Assembly: GCF_001047675.1 (NCBI RefSeq)
Contig: NZ_CP011975.1
Location: 2,644,073 to 2,708,072 of the forward strand
From: Yersinia aleksiciae
GTDB taxonomy: Bacteria; Pseudomonadota; Gammaproteobacteria; Enterobacterales; Enterobacteriaceae
DNA length: 64,000 bases
Direction: 5' to 3'
A program made the translations under genes and the position numbers. A model generated the notes under the pieces. The model did not search any database. It had not been told where the DNA came from and saw only the letters and a list, made by a program, of their open reading frames with translations. Shown one piece after another: positions 8,676-18,582 of this stretch; within the stretch, counting starts at the first letter, position 1; each line of letters opens with the position of its first letter.

Positions 8676-9719
8676 TTAACGTTTTTTCTTAGCGTCTCGT
8701 GGCGCGCGGCCGACGGTTGCCTGATACACCTTAAAACGACCATTCTGCGCCAGCACTTCATGGCTGCCAAATGCGGCATCCAGCAGGGCAGGATAAGGCA
8801 AGAAAGAGTTCGCCACGATACGCAATTTACCGCCTACATGCAGATGTGCGGTCGCACCACGGATCAGCATTTCCGCCGCCGTCAGACTGGTTTGAATGCC
8901 ATCATGGAAAGGTGGGTTCGAAATAATCATCTCGAAGCGGCCTTTGATGTCGGAATAGACATTGCTGGCAATCACTTGTGCTTCAATATTATTCGCCGCC
9001 AGTGTCGCTCGGCTGGCTTCGATAGCTGCCGCAGAGACATCACTCAGGGTCCATTTGATTTTTGGCGATTGTTGCGCCAAAACCGAGGCCAGTACGCCCG
9101 CACCACAACCGACATCCAGCACGCTGCCTTTAAACGGCTCGCTGAAGGTGGACAGCAACAGATGGCTGCCTGAATCCAGCGAATCGCGGCTGAACACACC
9201 CGGCAGGGTTTTCACTGTCACATCGCCCACCTGATAGCTTTCCCACCAGGCATCGGCATCAAATTCTGGCTGCTTATCTAAGCGGCCATGGTACAAGCCA
9301 CAACGGCGAGCACTGTCTATCTTGGTCAATTGCGCGAAATCAGACAGCATCTCTTCTGCGCTGCGCACGCCGCTGCGGTTTTCACCCACCACAAAGATAT
9401 CGGTGCCAACAGGCAATAAAGAGAGCAGGTTCGCCAGTTGGAATTGAGCTTCCTGTTTGCTTTTTGGCCAGTAATAGACCAGCGTATCGCAGGTCGCAAC
9501 GATCTCAGGTGTCGCCAAAAGCCCGAATTGCACATTCTCTTCCAGCGTCGTGCTCAGTAATTGCCAGTGGTGATATTGATTGGAGTGAACCCGTACCCCA
9601 GCGGCATCAAACTGCGCTGGCAGCGCATCTTGCAAGTCACCGGCAAACAACACGTGGCGGGCTATAAATTCATCACTATGGCGCAGTATCACTTCACTGG
9701 CTGGGGTTAATGCTGACAT
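8676..9719 (-). CDS. rsmC: 16S rRNA (guanine1207-N2)-methyltransferase RsmC
   Basis: RsmC adds a methyl group to N2 of G1207 in 16S rRNA of the assembled 30S subunit, using S-adenosylmethionine. The start at 9719 gives [18 protein letters not shown], matching the E. coli N-terminus, and 347 residues. A non-catalytic N-terminal half precedes the methyltransferase half, with SAM-binding [12 protein letters not shown] and the catalytic NPPF motif (SNPPFHDG). The gene converges with the aldo/keto reductase gene, their stops only a couple of bases apart, and diverges from holD, as in E. coli. Confidence 0.96.
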   Translation of the reverse strand: MSALTPASEVILRHSDEFIARHVLFAGDLQDALPAQFDAAGVRVHSNQYHHWQLLSTTLEENVQFGLLATPEIVATCDTLVYYWPKSKQEAQFQLANLLSLLPVGTDIFVVGENRSGVRSAEEMLSDFAQLTKIDSARRCGLYHGRLDKQPEFDADAWWESYQVGDVTVKTLPGVFSRDSLDSGSHLLLSTFSEPFKGSVLDVGCGAGVLASVLAQQSPKIKWTLSDVSAAAIEASRATLAANNIEAQVIASNVYSDIKGRFEMIISNPPFHDGIQTSLTAAEMLIRGATAHLHVGGKLRIVANSFLPYPALLDAAFGSHEVLAQNGRFKVYQATVGRAPRDAKKKR

Positions 9720-9831
9720 CAGTCTTTGGCTCCTCAATAATATGATCGGGGATTATAGAGGTTTGTTGGCGCATGTTCGATGGGTTTGCTAGCATAGCGT
9801 CGAAATACGGGTCGCTCTGACAGGAAATGGC

Positions 9832-10269
9832 ATGGCATCGAGACGAGACTTGCTGTTACAACAGCTTGGCATTACGCAGTGGACATTGCGCCGCCCGGCC
9901 GTCTTGCAGGGTGAAATTGCAGTGCGCTTACCCGAAGATACCCGCCTGTTGATCGTGGCACAACAGCTCCCTGAACATGATGACCCGCTGTTGTGCGATG
10001 TGTTGCGCAGCTTGGGGCTGACTTCCCGTCAGGCTTATGCGCTGACGCCGGATCAGGTAGCCATGTTACCCGCGGATACGCAGTGCAACAGTTGGCGACT
10101 GGGCATCAGTGAACCGCTAGCGGTTGCGGGTGCACAGTTACACAGCCCGGCATTGGCCGGACTTTATCAAGACGCGAGCGCGAAGCGCGCACTTTGGCAG
10201 CAGATTTGTCACCATGAAGCAGATTTCTATCCTGACGCCAGCCGATCTGGCCACAGCGTACCAAATTGA
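9832..10269 (+). CDS. holD: DNA polymerase III psi subunit HolD
   Basis: Psi links the clamp loader to chi and so to single-strand binding protein in the replisome. The 145-residue protein starts MASRRDLLLQQLGITQWTLR and keeps the conserved CNSWRLG and LWQQIC blocks of E. coli HolD. The gene lies divergent from rsmC and overlaps rimI by 56 bases in another frame, so the two are translated from one message. This protein is a little longer at the C-terminus than the E. coli one. Confidence 0.93.
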   Translation: MASRRDLLLQQLGITQWTLRRPAVLQGEIAVRLPEDTRLLIVAQQLPEHDDPLLCDVLRSLGLTSRQAYALTPDQVAMLPADTQCNSWRLGISEPLAVAGAQLHSPALAGLYQDASAKRALWQQICHHEADFYPDASRSGHSVPN

Positions 10270-10657
10270 GCAAGCCAGCCACGCTTTCCCGTGGACGGAA
10301 AAAACCTTAGTCAGCAATCAGGGTGAGCGCTACCTCAATTTTAAATTGAGTGTCGACCAAAAAATGGTGGGTTTTGCCATTACCCAAATCGTATTGGATG
10401 AAGCGACGCTGTTTAATATCGCCATTGATCCACAGTATCAGCGCCAGGGCTATGGCCGTTTACTGCTCGAACACCTGATTACGCAGTTAGAAACGCGGGA
10501 GATTGTCACACTTTGGCTGGAAGTTCGGGCCTCAAACGCAGGGGCTATTGCCCTATATGAGAGTCTGGGCTTTAACGAGGTTTCGGTGCGTCGCAACTAT
10601 TACCCAAGTGCCAATGGGCGTGAAGATGCCATCATGATGGCGTTACCGATGGGGTAG
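10214..10657 (+). CDS. rimI: Ribosomal protein S18 N-alpha-acetyltransferase RimI
   Basis: RimI acetylates the N-terminal alanine of ribosomal protein S18 from acetyl-CoA. ATG 10214 gives 147 residues beginning MKQISILTPADLATAYQIEQ, matching E. coli RimI. GNAT motif A is present as IDPQYQRQGYGRLLLEHL and motif B as ASNAGAIALYESLGF. It starts inside the end of holD. The E. coli neighbour yjjG does not follow here; prfC comes next after about 230 bases. Confidence 0.94.
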   Translation: MKQISILTPADLATAYQIEQASHAFPWTEKTLVSNQGERYLNFKLSVDQKMVGFAITQIVLDEATLFNIAIDPQYQRQGYGRLLLEHLITQLETREIVTLWLEVRASNAGAIALYESLGFNEVSVRRNYYPSANGREDAIMMALPMG

Positions 10658-10736
10658 CGCTGTTTTACCGATGATCTCTCTCGAATAAATTGTCTATCTC
10701 GCATAAATCAGGGAAAATACCGCGCTATAACCACTT

Positions 10737-10796
10737 ATACCCCAAGTGATGAGTGTTGCCGCTGAATAAGCAGCAACGTCAAGTAAGAAGGGTATA
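10737..10796. repeat. Short palindromic element with ERIC-like ends
   Basis: The stretch begins TATACCC and ends GGGTATA, with inner arms GTTGC and GCAAC. The ends look like those of the longer ERIC copies in this window, so this may be an internally deleted derivative. It lies between rimI and prfC. Identity is uncertain. Confidence 0.45.
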
Positions 10797-10889
10797 GCGC
10801 CATAATTCAATGCCTTGCTTTGCCTGACTGGTACATCAATAGGATGTGCAGCCCAGAGCAGGGCGGCCTAAAAGTAGAAATTTCAAACT

Positions 10890-12479
10890 ATGTCTCCAAG
10901 TGAATATGCACTGGAAGTGGCGAAAAGACGTACTTTCGCCATCATTTCCCACCCCGATGCCGGTAAAACCACCATTACCGAAAAAGTGTTGCTGTTCGGA
11001 CACGCAATCCAGACCGCCGGTACTGTAAAAGGTCGTGGCTCAAGCCACCATGCCAAATCTGACTGGATGGAAATGGAAAAGCAGCGCGGTATCTCCATCA
11101 CCACTTCTGTGATGCAGTTCCCGTACGGCGGTTGCCTGGTTAACTTGCTCGACACCCCAGGGCATGAAGATTTCTCCGAAGATACTTATCGTACTCTGAC
11201 CGCTGTCGACTGCTGTTTGATGGTAATTGATGCGGCCAAAGGGGTAGAAGACCGGACGCGCAAACTGATGGAAGTCACCCGTCTGCGCGATACGCCGATC
11301 CTGACCTTTATGAACAAATTGGACCGCGAGATCCGTGATCCGATGGAAGTGCTGGATGAAGTGGAACGTGAGCTGAAAATTGCTTGCTCACCAATCACTT
11401 GGCCGATTAGCTGCGGTAAGTCGTTTAAAGGGGTTTACCACCTTTATAAAGATGAAACTTACCTGTATCAGACCGGTAAAGGCCACACCATTCAGGAAGT
11501 GCGCATTATTAAAGGGTTAAATAACCCGGATCTGGATGTGGCGGTGGGCGAAGACATTGCCAAGCAGTTCCGCCAGGAGCTAGAGCTGGTTCAAGGCGCT
11601 TCCCATGAGTTTGATCATGAAGCCTTCCTGTCGGGTGACTTAACGCCGGTCTTCTTTGGTACTGCACTGGGTAACTTTGGTGTCGACCATATGCTGGATG
11701 GTTTGGTCGAATGGGCGCCCGCTCCGATGCCGCGTAAAACCGACACCCGAGTTGTGGTTGCTGCGGAAGAGAAGTTCACCGGTTTTGTGTTCAAGATTCA
11801 GGCCAACATGGACCCGAAACACCGTGACCGCGTTGCTTTTATGCGCGTGGTGTCCGGCCGTTATGAAAAAGGTATGAAGCTGCGTCAGGTGCGCACCAAA
11901 AAAGATGTGGTGATTTCCGATGCGTTGACCTTTATGGCGGGTGACCGCTCGCACATTGAAGAAGCCTTTGCGGGCGATATTATCGGCCTGCATAACCATG
12001 GCACGATTCAAATCGGCGATACCTTCACCCAAGGTGAAGATATGAAGTTCACCGGTATTCCTAACTTTGCCCCTGAACTGTTCCGCCGTATTCGTCTGCG
12101 TGACCCATTGAAGCAAAAACAGCTGCTGAAAGGTTTGGTTCAGTTGTCAGAAGAGGGTGCGGTGCAGGTGTTCCGCCCACTGACCAACAACGATTTAATT
12201 GTTGGCGCGGTCGGTATTCTGCAATTTGAAGTGGTCTCTTCACGACTGAAAAGCGAATACAACGTGGAAGCGGTATATGAATCCGTTAACGTCTCAACTG
12301 CCCGTTGGGTTGAATGTGATGATGTGAAGAAATTCGAAGAGTTCAAACGTAAGAATGAAGTTAACCTGGCATTAGATGGCGGTGATAATTTGAGCTATAT
12401 CGCCCCAACCATGGTCAATCTCAATATTACGCAAGAGCGTTACCCAGAAGTTCGTTTCCGTAAAACGCGCGAGCATTAA
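10890..12479 (+). CDS. prfC: Peptide chain release factor 3
   Basis: RF3 is a GTPase that removes RF1 or RF2 from the ribosome after peptide release and helps with post-peptidyl-transfer quality control. The 529-residue protein has the full set of GTPase motifs near the N-terminus: P-loop [13 protein letters not shown], switch [10 protein letters not shown] and NKLD, followed by the beta-barrel domain II and the C-terminal domain III. The length equals that of E. coli RF3. The order rimI-prfC-osmY is that of E. coli without yjjG. Confidence 0.97.
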   Translation: MSPSEYALEVAKRRTFAIISHPDAGKTTITEKVLLFGHAIQTAGTVKGRGSSHHAKSDWMEMEKQRGISITTSVMQFPYGGCLVNLLDTPGHEDFSEDTYRTLTAVDCCLMVIDAAKGVEDRTRKLMEVTRLRDTPILTFMNKLDREIRDPMEVLDEVERELKIACSPITWPISCGKSFKGVYHLYKDETYLYQTGKGHTIQEVRIIKGLNNPDLDVAVGEDIAKQFRQELELVQGASHEFDHEAFLSGDLTPVFFGTALGNFGVDHMLDGLVEWAPAPMPRKTDTRVVVAAEEKFTGFVFKIQANMDPKHRDRVAFMRVVSGRYEKGMKLRQVRTKKDVVISDALTFMAGDRSHIEEAFAGDIIGLHNHGTIQIGDTFTQGEDMKFTGIPNFAPELFRRIRLRDPLKQKQLLKGLVQLSEEGAVQVFRPLTNNDLIVGAVGILQFEVVSSRLKSEYNVEAVYESVNVSTARWVECDDVKKFEEFKRKNEVNLALDGGDNLSYIAPTMVNLNITQERYPEVRFRKTREH

Positions 12480-12500
12480 TCCCGCCGCAAGCCGCATTCT

Positions 12501-12523
12501 ATCGGGGTACAGCGTACCCCGAT
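12501..12523 (+). terminator. Hairpin after prfC
   Basis: ATCGGGGTAC and GTACCCCGAT form a perfect 10-bp stem with a 3-base loop, 21 bases after the prfC stop. The following bases are only moderately T-rich, so it is a plausible but weak intrinsic terminator. Confidence 0.6.
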
Positions 12524-12790
12524 TCATTAATTTCTCTCATAATTCTCCCCCTAAGATAACTCTGACTTAGTCATAAAAATCTGCCTTTAGGCCGATTCCG
12601 ACTGTATTTCTCCCAAGATGCTCTATCTTTATAACTACGCGCAGACTTGAGTCGCATTCACTTTGGGGCGACCAATCTGTAGTAATCGTAAAGTATTCAT
12701 CAAATGGCTACCCATCGGCGGTAGCGAAAGAATCCGTAAATTGGGGTGTAATGGCCAGTTTGGGGTTCAAAACAATAAAGGAAGAAATCG

Positions 12791-13405
12791 ATGAAAAACA
12801 CAAAATTTGCCCGTTCAGTGATGGCTGTTGTTTTAGGTACTGCGCTTATCAGCGGCAGTGTGCTGGCCGAAGATACTCTGCTCAATAAAACCTCCAACGC
12901 TGTGGACAGTACCGGTGCCAAAATCGATAGCTCCATGAAGAAAGTTGATAACTACATGGGGGATAGTGCAGCAACGGCAAAAGTGAAAAGCGCGTTGCTG
13001 GAAGAGAAATCCCTCAAAAGTACTGATATTTCAGTCGAAACTAACCATGGCGTCGTGACGCTGAGTGGCTTTGTCACTTCGCAGGCCGAAGCCGAAACCG
13101 CCGTTGAAATTGCCGCAAACGTTGAAGGCGTGAAATCTGTTAGCGATAAGCTGCATGTAAAAGATCAGAAAACACAATCCGTCAGTGAATATGCTGGCGA
13201 TGCTGCGACAACCAGCTCCATCAAAGCCAAATTACTGGCTGATGACATTGTCCCGTCGCGTAACGTTAAAGTTGAAACTACCGATGGCGTCGTGCAGCTC
13301 TCCGGTACTGTTGAGAATAAAGCCCAGTCCGAACGTGCTGAAAGTATCGCTAAAGCGGTAGATGGCGTGAAAAGCGTTAAAAATGATCTGAGCATCAAGC
13401 CTTAA
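12791..13405 (+). CDS. osmY: Periplasmic BON-domain protein OsmY
   Basis: OsmY is a periplasmic protein induced by high osmolarity and stationary phase; it has chaperone-like behaviour and may bind membranes. The 204-residue protein has a signal peptide ending SGSVLA (about residue 26) and two BON domains, at about 57-123 ([16 protein letters not shown] onward) and 136-203 ([16 protein letters not shown] onward). An AAGGAAG ribosome site precedes ATG 12791. The about 310-base gap upstream shows no gene and probably carries the stress promoter. Confidence 0.93.
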   Translation: MKNTKFARSVMAVVLGTALISGSVLAEDTLLNKTSNAVDSTGAKIDSSMKKVDNYMGDSAATAKVKSALLEEKSLKSTDISVETNHGVVTLSGFVTSQAEAETAVEIAANVEGVKSVSDKLHVKDQKTQSVSEYAGDAATTSSIKAKLLADDIVPSRNVKVETTDGVVQLSGTVENKAQSERAESIAKAVDGVKSVKNDLSIKP

Positions 13406-13483
13406 TTGTTATCCGACTGACAGGTGTTTCGTGGGCGATTGATAAGCCCACGGAATATTTTTTAAAACGGTAAGGAGAAGCTT

Positions 13484-13645
13484 ATGTTTCGCTGGGGCAT
13501 CATATTTCTGATTATTGCGTTAATCGCTGCGGCATTAGGTTTTGGTGGGCTAGCCGGTACGGCAGCCTGGGCCGCGAAAGTCGTCTTCGTCGTCGGTATT
13601 GTGCTATTCCTCATCAGTTTGTTTACAGGACGTAAGCGCCTTTAG
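13484..13645 (+). CDS. ytjA: Small membrane protein YtjA (DUF1328)
   Basis: A 53-residue hydrophobic protein, [20 protein letters not shown] at the start and ending GRKRL, nearly the same as E. coli YtjA. It has two membrane helices with a short glycine-rich turn (GGLAGTAA). A strong site TAAGGAGAAG precedes the ATG. It lies directly after osmY as in E. coli and may be co-expressed under osmotic or stationary-phase stress. The biochemical function is not known. Confidence 0.92.
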   Translation: MFRWGIIFLIIALIAAALGFGGLAGTAAWAAKVVFVVGIVLFLISLFTGRKRL

Positions 13646-13717
13646 TATGGCTAGAGGGTTACAGCAAGAGTGAAGAAGGGGTATCCTCGACACCTGTTGT
13701 AGTGGAATTAAGGATGG

Positions 13718-14923
13718 ATGGTGGGATACAGAATACCTATCACGCTCGGTAATATTGAGCCACTCGCCTATAAACCATATCAACCCGGTAAAATGGCGTT
13801 GGTCTGCGAGGGCGGCGGGCAGCGGGGAATTTTTACAGCCGGCGTGCTGGATGAATTCCAACGCGCCCGCTTTAACCCTTTTGATCTGATGATCGGCACG
13901 TCTGCTGGCGCACAAAACCTCTCTGCTTTTATCTGCGGTCAACCAGGCTATGCTCGCCGCGTCATTACCCGTTACACCACAACTGCCGACTTCTTCAACC
14001 CATTACGCTTTGTCCGTGGTGGGCACTTAATTGATCTCGATTGGCTGGTGGATATCACCTCGCAGCAATTGCCGCTGGCACTCGATCACGCCGAACAACA
14101 CCTGACTAATGGGCGCGAATTCTTGATGTGTGCCTGTCGCAGTGATGATTTCGAGCCAACCTATATCGCCCCAACTCGTGAAAGCTGGCTGCCGGCGCTT
14201 AAAGCCTCCAGTGCCATTCCCGGTTTCTACCGTCAGGGCGTTGATTTAGATGGCATAAGTTATCAGGACGGCGGCATCAGCGATGCAATTCCGGTCGAAG
14301 AAGCTTACCGCCGTGGCGCGGATACCATCGTGGTTATTCGTACCGTCCCTTCGCAAGCTTACTGCACCCCGCAATGGATGAAGCGCATGGAGCACTTGCT
14401 GAGTGAAAGCAGCTTGCAGCAACTGGTACGGATCATGCAGCAGCATGAACAGAGCTATCATCGTATTCAGCAATTTATTGAGAAGCCGCCGGGTGACCTG
14501 CGGATTTTCGAGATTTTCCCGCCTAAACCTCTCGCCAGCAATGCGCTGGGGAGCCGTGTTGCGGCCCTGAATCAAGATTACCATTTGGGCCGCCGCTGTG
14601 GTCGCTATTTCCTGGCCACCGTCGGGCACTGGCTGTTGCCCCGTGACGGGCAGTATCAAGCCGAAATCAGTGGCGAGAAAACCGCGATCCCTCTCTCCCG
14701 CCGTATGATCCAGCCACAAGATATTAACCAGCCAGATGATATGGCCGAGTTGATTGATGCCGATGATTCTTCATTTGATATCATCCAAACGCCGGATATC
14801 ATTACGCCAATCGATTCAGTTGCGGTGGCGAATCAACATCTTCCGGCTCAGATGACAATGGCAGACAGTGGGCTTATTGTGCCAACCACGGCGCGCAGTA
14901 AAAGCAAAGGTGATACCGCATAA
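13718..14923 (+). CDS. yjjU: Patatin-like phospholipase YjjU
   Basis: A 401-residue predicted lipid acyl hydrolase of the patatin family. The oxyanion-hole loop EGGGQRGIF, the nucleophile elbow IGTSAG (catalytic Ser) and the DGG motif that supplies the catalytic Asp (YQDGGISDAIP) are all present, so a Ser-Asp dyad enzyme is expected. It matches E. coli YjjU in length and position. The C-terminal 60 residues are acidic and low in complexity. The stop overlaps the start of yjjV (TAATG), so the two are translationally coupled. Physiological substrate unknown. Confidence 0.92.
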   Translation: MVGYRIPITLGNIEPLAYKPYQPGKMALVCEGGGQRGIFTAGVLDEFQRARFNPFDLMIGTSAGAQNLSAFICGQPGYARRVITRYTTTADFFNPLRFVRGGHLIDLDWLVDITSQQLPLALDHAEQHLTNGREFLMCACRSDDFEPTYIAPTRESWLPALKASSAIPGFYRQGVDLDGISYQDGGISDAIPVEEAYRRGADTIVVIRTVPSQAYCTPQWMKRMEHLLSESSLQQLVRIMQQHEQSYHRIQQFIEKPPGDLRIFEIFPPKPLASNALGSRVAALNQDYHLGRRCGRYFLATVGHWLLPRDGQYQAEISGEKTAIPLSRRMIQPQDINQPDDMAELIDADDSSFDIIQTPDIITPIDSVAVANQHLPAQMTMADSGLIVPTTARSKSKGDTA

Positions 14924-15747
14924 TGGCGCAGATAACGGGGTCGACGCCTCCACTTATCGATACCCCCTATTTTGTTGACACCCACTGTCACTTTGACTTT
15001 CCACCCTTTAGTGGCGAGGAAGCCGCCAGTTTAGCGAGTGCGGCGCAGGCGAATGTCAGGCAACTGATTATCCCTGCCGTCAGTGCAGCTTACTTCCCTC
15101 GTGTTTTAGCCTTGGCTGAGCGCTATCCGCCGCTGTTTGCGGCACTGGGCATGCATCCGCTCTATATTGCTGAGCACCAAGAGGCCGATTTGGCAACGCT
15201 GGCCTCTTATTTAGCGAATAAACCTGAAAAAGTGGTGGCGGTGGGGGAGATGGGTCTGGATCTCTATATGGAGGAGCCGCAATTTCCACGGCAATTGGCG
15301 TTATTGCAGGCTCAGCTCAAGCTGGCGAAACAGCATGATCTCCCGGTTATTTTGCATTCCCGCCGCGCCCATGACCCACTGGCTGCCGCATTGCGCAAAG
15401 TGGCGTTGCCACGCACTGGCGTGGTGCATGGTTTTGCTGGCAGCTTAGCGCAGGCACAGGCATTTATTCGCCTGGGCTATTACATTGGCGTTGGCGGAAC
15501 CATCACTTATGAGCGGGCGCAGAAAACCCGTAAGGTTATGGCCGCATTGCCGCTCTCTGCTTTACTGCTGGAAACCGATGCACCGGATATGCCATTAGCT
15601 GGTTTTCAGGGCCAACCCAATCGCCCCGAGCGGGCAGCGCACGTGTTCACAGCCTTGTGTGAGTTGCGCTCAGAAGCGCCGCAAGAGATAGCCGTCCATC
15701 TGCTGGAGAATAGCCAGCGCCTATTTCAGTTACCCCCAAGCCAATAA
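14923..15747 (+). CDS. yjjV: TatD-family metal-dependent hydrolase YjjV
   Basis: A 274-residue predicted metal-dependent deoxyribonuclease of the TatD group. The metal-binding residues appear in VDTHCHFDF near the start, GEMGLDLY, ILHSRRAHD, VHGFAG and LLETDAPDMP. The start at 14923 overlaps the yjjU stop. The N-terminus is about a dozen residues longer than that of E. coli YjjV, so an internal start is possible but none has a clear ribosome site. Confidence 0.9.
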   Translation: MAQITGSTPPLIDTPYFVDTHCHFDFPPFSGEEAASLASAAQANVRQLIIPAVSAAYFPRVLALAERYPPLFAALGMHPLYIAEHQEADLATLASYLANKPEKVVAVGEMGLDLYMEEPQFPRQLALLQAQLKLAKQHDLPVILHSRRAHDPLAAALRKVALPRTGVVHGFAGSLAQAQAFIRLGYYIGVGGTITYERAQKTRKVMAALPLSALLLETDAPDMPLAGFQGQPNRPERAAHVFTALCELRSEAPQEIAVHLLENSQRLFQLPPSQ

Positions 15748-15825
15748 ATTCCCGCGATAACCTCCCAATCGGATTGTGCAATTGTGCTAATAATTAGCGA
15801 GCTATTACTTTTGCAGTGATATTTC

Positions 15826-15841
15826 TGTGATGATTGTCACA
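15826..15841 (+). promoter_or_regulatory. CRP-cAMP site upstream of the nucleoside transporter gene
   Basis: TGTGATGATTGTCACA is a perfect TGTGA-N6-TCACA site, centred about 130 bases before the transporter start. It suggests cAMP-CRP activation, and probably CytR co-regulation, as is known for nucleoside uptake genes. Confidence 0.75.
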
Positions 15842-15965
15842 TTAAATGTCTAACAGTTGCTCTGAGTTGTGTTTATTTGTGACAGAGATTGTTTGATCGT
15901 CAGCCCATGTCGGTATAATCCCGCCCATATTATTTTCATACAAATCATTAACAGGATGATCTTAC

Positions 15966-17237
15966 ATGCTTATGAGCTTGGTCGGGATGGCAGTACTGAT
16001 ATTAATAGCCGTACTTCTTTCAAGTAATTTTAGGGCGATTAATATCCGGACAGTGGTAGGGGCGTTTATTATCCAGGTGGGCGTCGGGGCACTGGTATTA
16101 TATGTGCCAATTGGGCGTCGTATCCTGGGTGGGATGTCTGAAGGCGTGGCGAATGTGATCGCTTACGGCAATAACGGTATTTCATTTATGTTTGGCGGTT
16201 TGGTGTCCGACAAAATGTTTGAAGTCTTTGGCGGTGGCGGTTTTGTCTTCGCCCTGCGTGTCTTACCGGTGATTGTCTTCTTCTCCTCATTGATCGCAGT
16301 TTTGTACTATCTCGGCATCATGCAAATCGTGATTAAGGTCTTAGGTGGCGGTTTACAAAAACTGCTCGGCACCTCACGTACCGAATCCCTTTCCGCGACC
16401 GCCAACATTTTTGTCGGGCAAACCGAAGCCCCACTGGTGGTGCGCCCTTATATTGCCACCATGACTCAATCGGAACTGTTTGCCGTGATGTGTGGCGGTT
16501 TAGCCTCCGTCGCCGGTTCAGTATTGGCGGGTTACGCGCAGATGGGTGTACCTTTGGAATACCTGATTGCGGCCTCCTTTATGGCAGCGCCGGGCGGCTT
16601 GCTCTTTGCTAAATTGATGGTGCCAGAAACGGAAAAAACCCACGATACCGTCGATGCCACCACACTGATTGCCGAAGATGAGCGTCCGGCTAACGTGATT
16701 GACGCGGCGGCTTCCGGTGCGGCTTCTGGTCTGCAATTGGCGCTGAATGTCGGCGCAATGTTGCTGGCTTTCATCGCATTGATTGCTTTGCTGAATGGTA
16801 TTTTAGGCGGAATTGGCGGCTGGTTCGACTACCCGCAACTCTCGCTAGAGCTGATTCTGGGTTGGGTATTCTCCCCAATCGCCTACCTGATCGGTGTGCC
16901 GTGGAGTGAAGCCATGGTGGCGGGCTCCTTTATCGGCCAGAAAATCATCGTCAACGAATTCGTGGCATTTATGAATTTCGGCCAATATCTACAGGCAGAA
17001 GAGTTAGTCAAAGCTGCCGGCTTACAGGTACTTTCTGATCACACGAAAGCCATTATCTCCTTCGCGCTCTGTGGTTTTGCCAACTTATCATCAGTCGCTA
17101 TCTTACTGGGTGGGTTGGGTAGCATGGCGCCGAATCGTCGCCATGACATCGCGCGCTTTGGCCTGAAAGCCGTTGCTGCTGGGACGCTGTCGAATTTGAT
17201 GAGTGCCACCATCGCGGGTTTCTTCCTGGCCCTGTAA
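15966..17237 (+). CDS. Concentrative nucleoside transporter (CNT/NupC family)
   Basis: A 423-residue inner-membrane symporter that imports nucleosides with a cation. It has about ten hydrophobic segments and the CNT signatures [22 protein letters not shown] ([12 protein letters not shown]) and [16 protein letters not shown]. The site AGGA before ATG 15966 fits that start; ATG 15972 is possible. In E. coli nupC is not linked to deo genes; here the transporter sits directly before deoCABD in the same direction, which joins uptake and catabolism of deoxynucleosides. It resembles the NupX/YeiJ-type branch, so I give no symbol. Confidence 0.92.
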   Translation: MLMSLVGMAVLILIAVLLSSNFRAINIRTVVGAFIIQVGVGALVLYVPIGRRILGGMSEGVANVIAYGNNGISFMFGGLVSDKMFEVFGGGGFVFALRVLPVIVFFSSLIAVLYYLGIMQIVIKVLGGGLQKLLGTSRTESLSATANIFVGQTEAPLVVRPYIATMTQSELFAVMCGGLASVAGSVLAGYAQMGVPLEYLIAASFMAAPGGLLFAKLMVPETEKTHDTVDATTLIAEDERPANVIDAAASGAASGLQLALNVGAMLLAFIALIALLNGILGGIGGWFDYPQLSLELILGWVFSPIAYLIGVPWSEAMVAGSFIGQKIIVNEFVAFMNFGQYLQAEELVKAAGLQVLSDHTKAIISFALCGFANLSSVAILLGGLGSMAPNRRHDIARFGLKAVAAGTLSNLMSATIAGFFLAL

Positions 17238-17245
17238 TTAGGCCT

Positions 17246-17270
17246 AATCCGCCTGTACTTCAGGCGGATT
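17246..17270 (+). terminator. Hairpin after the nucleoside transporter gene
   Basis: AATCCGCCTG and CAGGCGGATT form a 10-bp stem with a 5-base loop directly after the stop. A T-run is missing, so termination may be partial. Confidence 0.5.
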
Positions 17271-17337
17271 CCTGCCCATAAGCTATTCTTGAAGCGAGTG
17301 GGCATAATAGTGTGATAAGCCATAAATCAGGTTATTT

Positions 17338-17353
17338 TGTGACTTTAATCACA
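17338..17353 (+). promoter_or_regulatory. Distal CRP site of the deo promoter
   Basis: TGTGACTTTAATCACA is a perfect CRP half-site pair. Its centre is 52 bases upstream of the second site at 17390-17405, the spacing of the two CRP sites that trap CytR at deoP2 of E. coli. Confidence 0.75.
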
Positions 17354-17389
17354 TATAATATTGGCGCGTTACAAGTTACTATTGAGTAA

Positions 17390-17405
17390 TGTGAAATTGA
17401 ACACA
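17390..17405 (+). promoter_or_regulatory. Proximal CRP site of the deo promoter
   Basis: TGTGAAATTGAACACA has one perfect and one near-perfect half-site. If it lies near -40 as in deoP2, transcription starts around 17438 and leaves a leader of about 245 bases before deoC. Confidence 0.65.
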
Positions 17406-17488
17406 TCTCATGTGTCGATAACATGTTCAAATAGCATGATTAACTTTTCTGAGTGAGAGCAGCGAATATCGCGGCAATTTCCAGGTAA

Positions 17489-17632
17489 GAAGAGTATTGC
17501 GGTGAGAAGGATCTCAATTGCAACCAAGGGGTTTACCCGTGGGGCTATCTTCAAGGAACCAAGTCCGCTCGCCAACGTGTTGAGTTCAAAGTCAAAGATA
17601 CCGATAAAGTCTCTTGGCTCGCTCATAAATAA
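17489..17632 (+). pseudogene. Possible coding remnant in the deoC leader
   Basis: One frame stays open for 47 codons to a TAA at 17630-17632 and reads plausibly as protein (YCGEKDLNCNQGVYPWGY, then [12 protein letters not shown]), but it has no start codon and an in-frame TAA just upstream. It may be the tail of a decayed small gene or chance. I recognise no family. Confidence 0.25.
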
Positions 17633-17682
17633 ATGCTCAGATCTGGCAAGGTGCCGGGGCTGAAATAGTGTTGGAGAGTTTT

Positions 17683-18480
17683 ATGACCGAATTAACCGCC
17701 TGCGCGAATCTGCACGATTATGCCAAACGCGCGCTGAGTTTGATGGATTTAACCACCCTGAATGACGACGACACCGATGATAAAGTTATCGCGTTGTGTC
17801 ATCAGGCAAAAAGCCCTGCCGGTAATACGGCGGCCATCTGTATTTATCCTCGCTTTATTCCTATTGCGCGTAAAACATTGCGTGAGCAAGGTACGCCTGA
17901 AATTCGCATCGCGACAGTGACTAACTTCCCACATGGCAATGACGATATTGCCATTGCAGTGGCAGAAACCCGCGAAGCTATCGCGTTGGGTGCTGATGAA
18001 GTGGATGTGGTTTTCCCTTATCGCGCCTTAATGGCGGGTAACGATAAAGTGGGTTTCGAATTAGTCAAACAGTGCAAAGAAGTCTGTGCTGCCGCGAATG
18101 TATTGCTGAAAGTCATTATCGAAACGGGTGAGTTAAAGCAAGAGCACTTGATTCGCCAGGCCTCTGAAATTGCCATCAAGGCGGGCGCTGATTTTATCAA
18201 AACCTCTACCGGTAAAGTGCCCGTCAATGCCACGCTGGAAAGTGCGGACATCATGATGCGCACCATTCGTGATTTGGGGGTGGGTAAAACTGTGGGCTTC
18301 AAGCCAGCCGGTGGGGTGCGCACCGCTGAAGATGCCGCGCAATTCCTACAACTGGCCGATCAATTGATGGGTGAAGGTTGGGCCGATGCTCGCCACTTCC
18401 GCTTCGGGGCGTCCAGTCTGTTAGCCAGCTTATTAACAACGCTGGGTCATCAGAGCGACAGCAAAAGCAGCGGCTATTGA
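17683..18480 (+). CDS. deoC: Deoxyribose-phosphate aldolase
   Basis: DeoC splits 2-deoxyribose 5-phosphate into glyceraldehyde 3-phosphate and acetaldehyde, the last step of deoxynucleoside breakdown. ATG 17683 follows TTGGAGAG and gives 265 residues, slightly longer than E. coli DeoC at the N-terminus. The Schiff-base lysine is in [10 protein letters not shown], the second active-site lysine in VGFKPAGGV, and the acid residue in [11 protein letters not shown]. First gene of deoCABD; the promoter upstream has paired CRP sites. Confidence 0.96.
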   Translation: MTELTACANLHDYAKRALSLMDLTTLNDDDTDDKVIALCHQAKSPAGNTAAICIYPRFIPIARKTLREQGTPEIRIATVTNFPHGNDDIAIAVAETREAIALGADEVDVVFPYRALMAGNDKVGFELVKQCKEVCAAANVLLKVIIETGELKQEHLIRQASEIAIKAGADFIKTSTGKVPVNATLESADIMMRTIRDLGVGKTVGFKPAGGVRTAEDAAQFLQLADQLMGEGWADARHFRFGASSLLASLLTTLGHQSDSKSSGY

Positions 18481-18582
18481 CCGTTCGTGCTGATTGAACT
18501 TAGCCAATAACTGAATTTAGCAGATGCACTGCGGGCTGATTTGCTCGCAGTGCGGCTTTCATTCCATAAACAGGGGGATGCC

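Noticed and set aside
17408..17626. 72-codon minus-strand frame in the deoC leader
   Set aside because: It has no ribosome site and runs against the expected deo transcript; another frame on the plus strand looks more protein-like but lacks a start.
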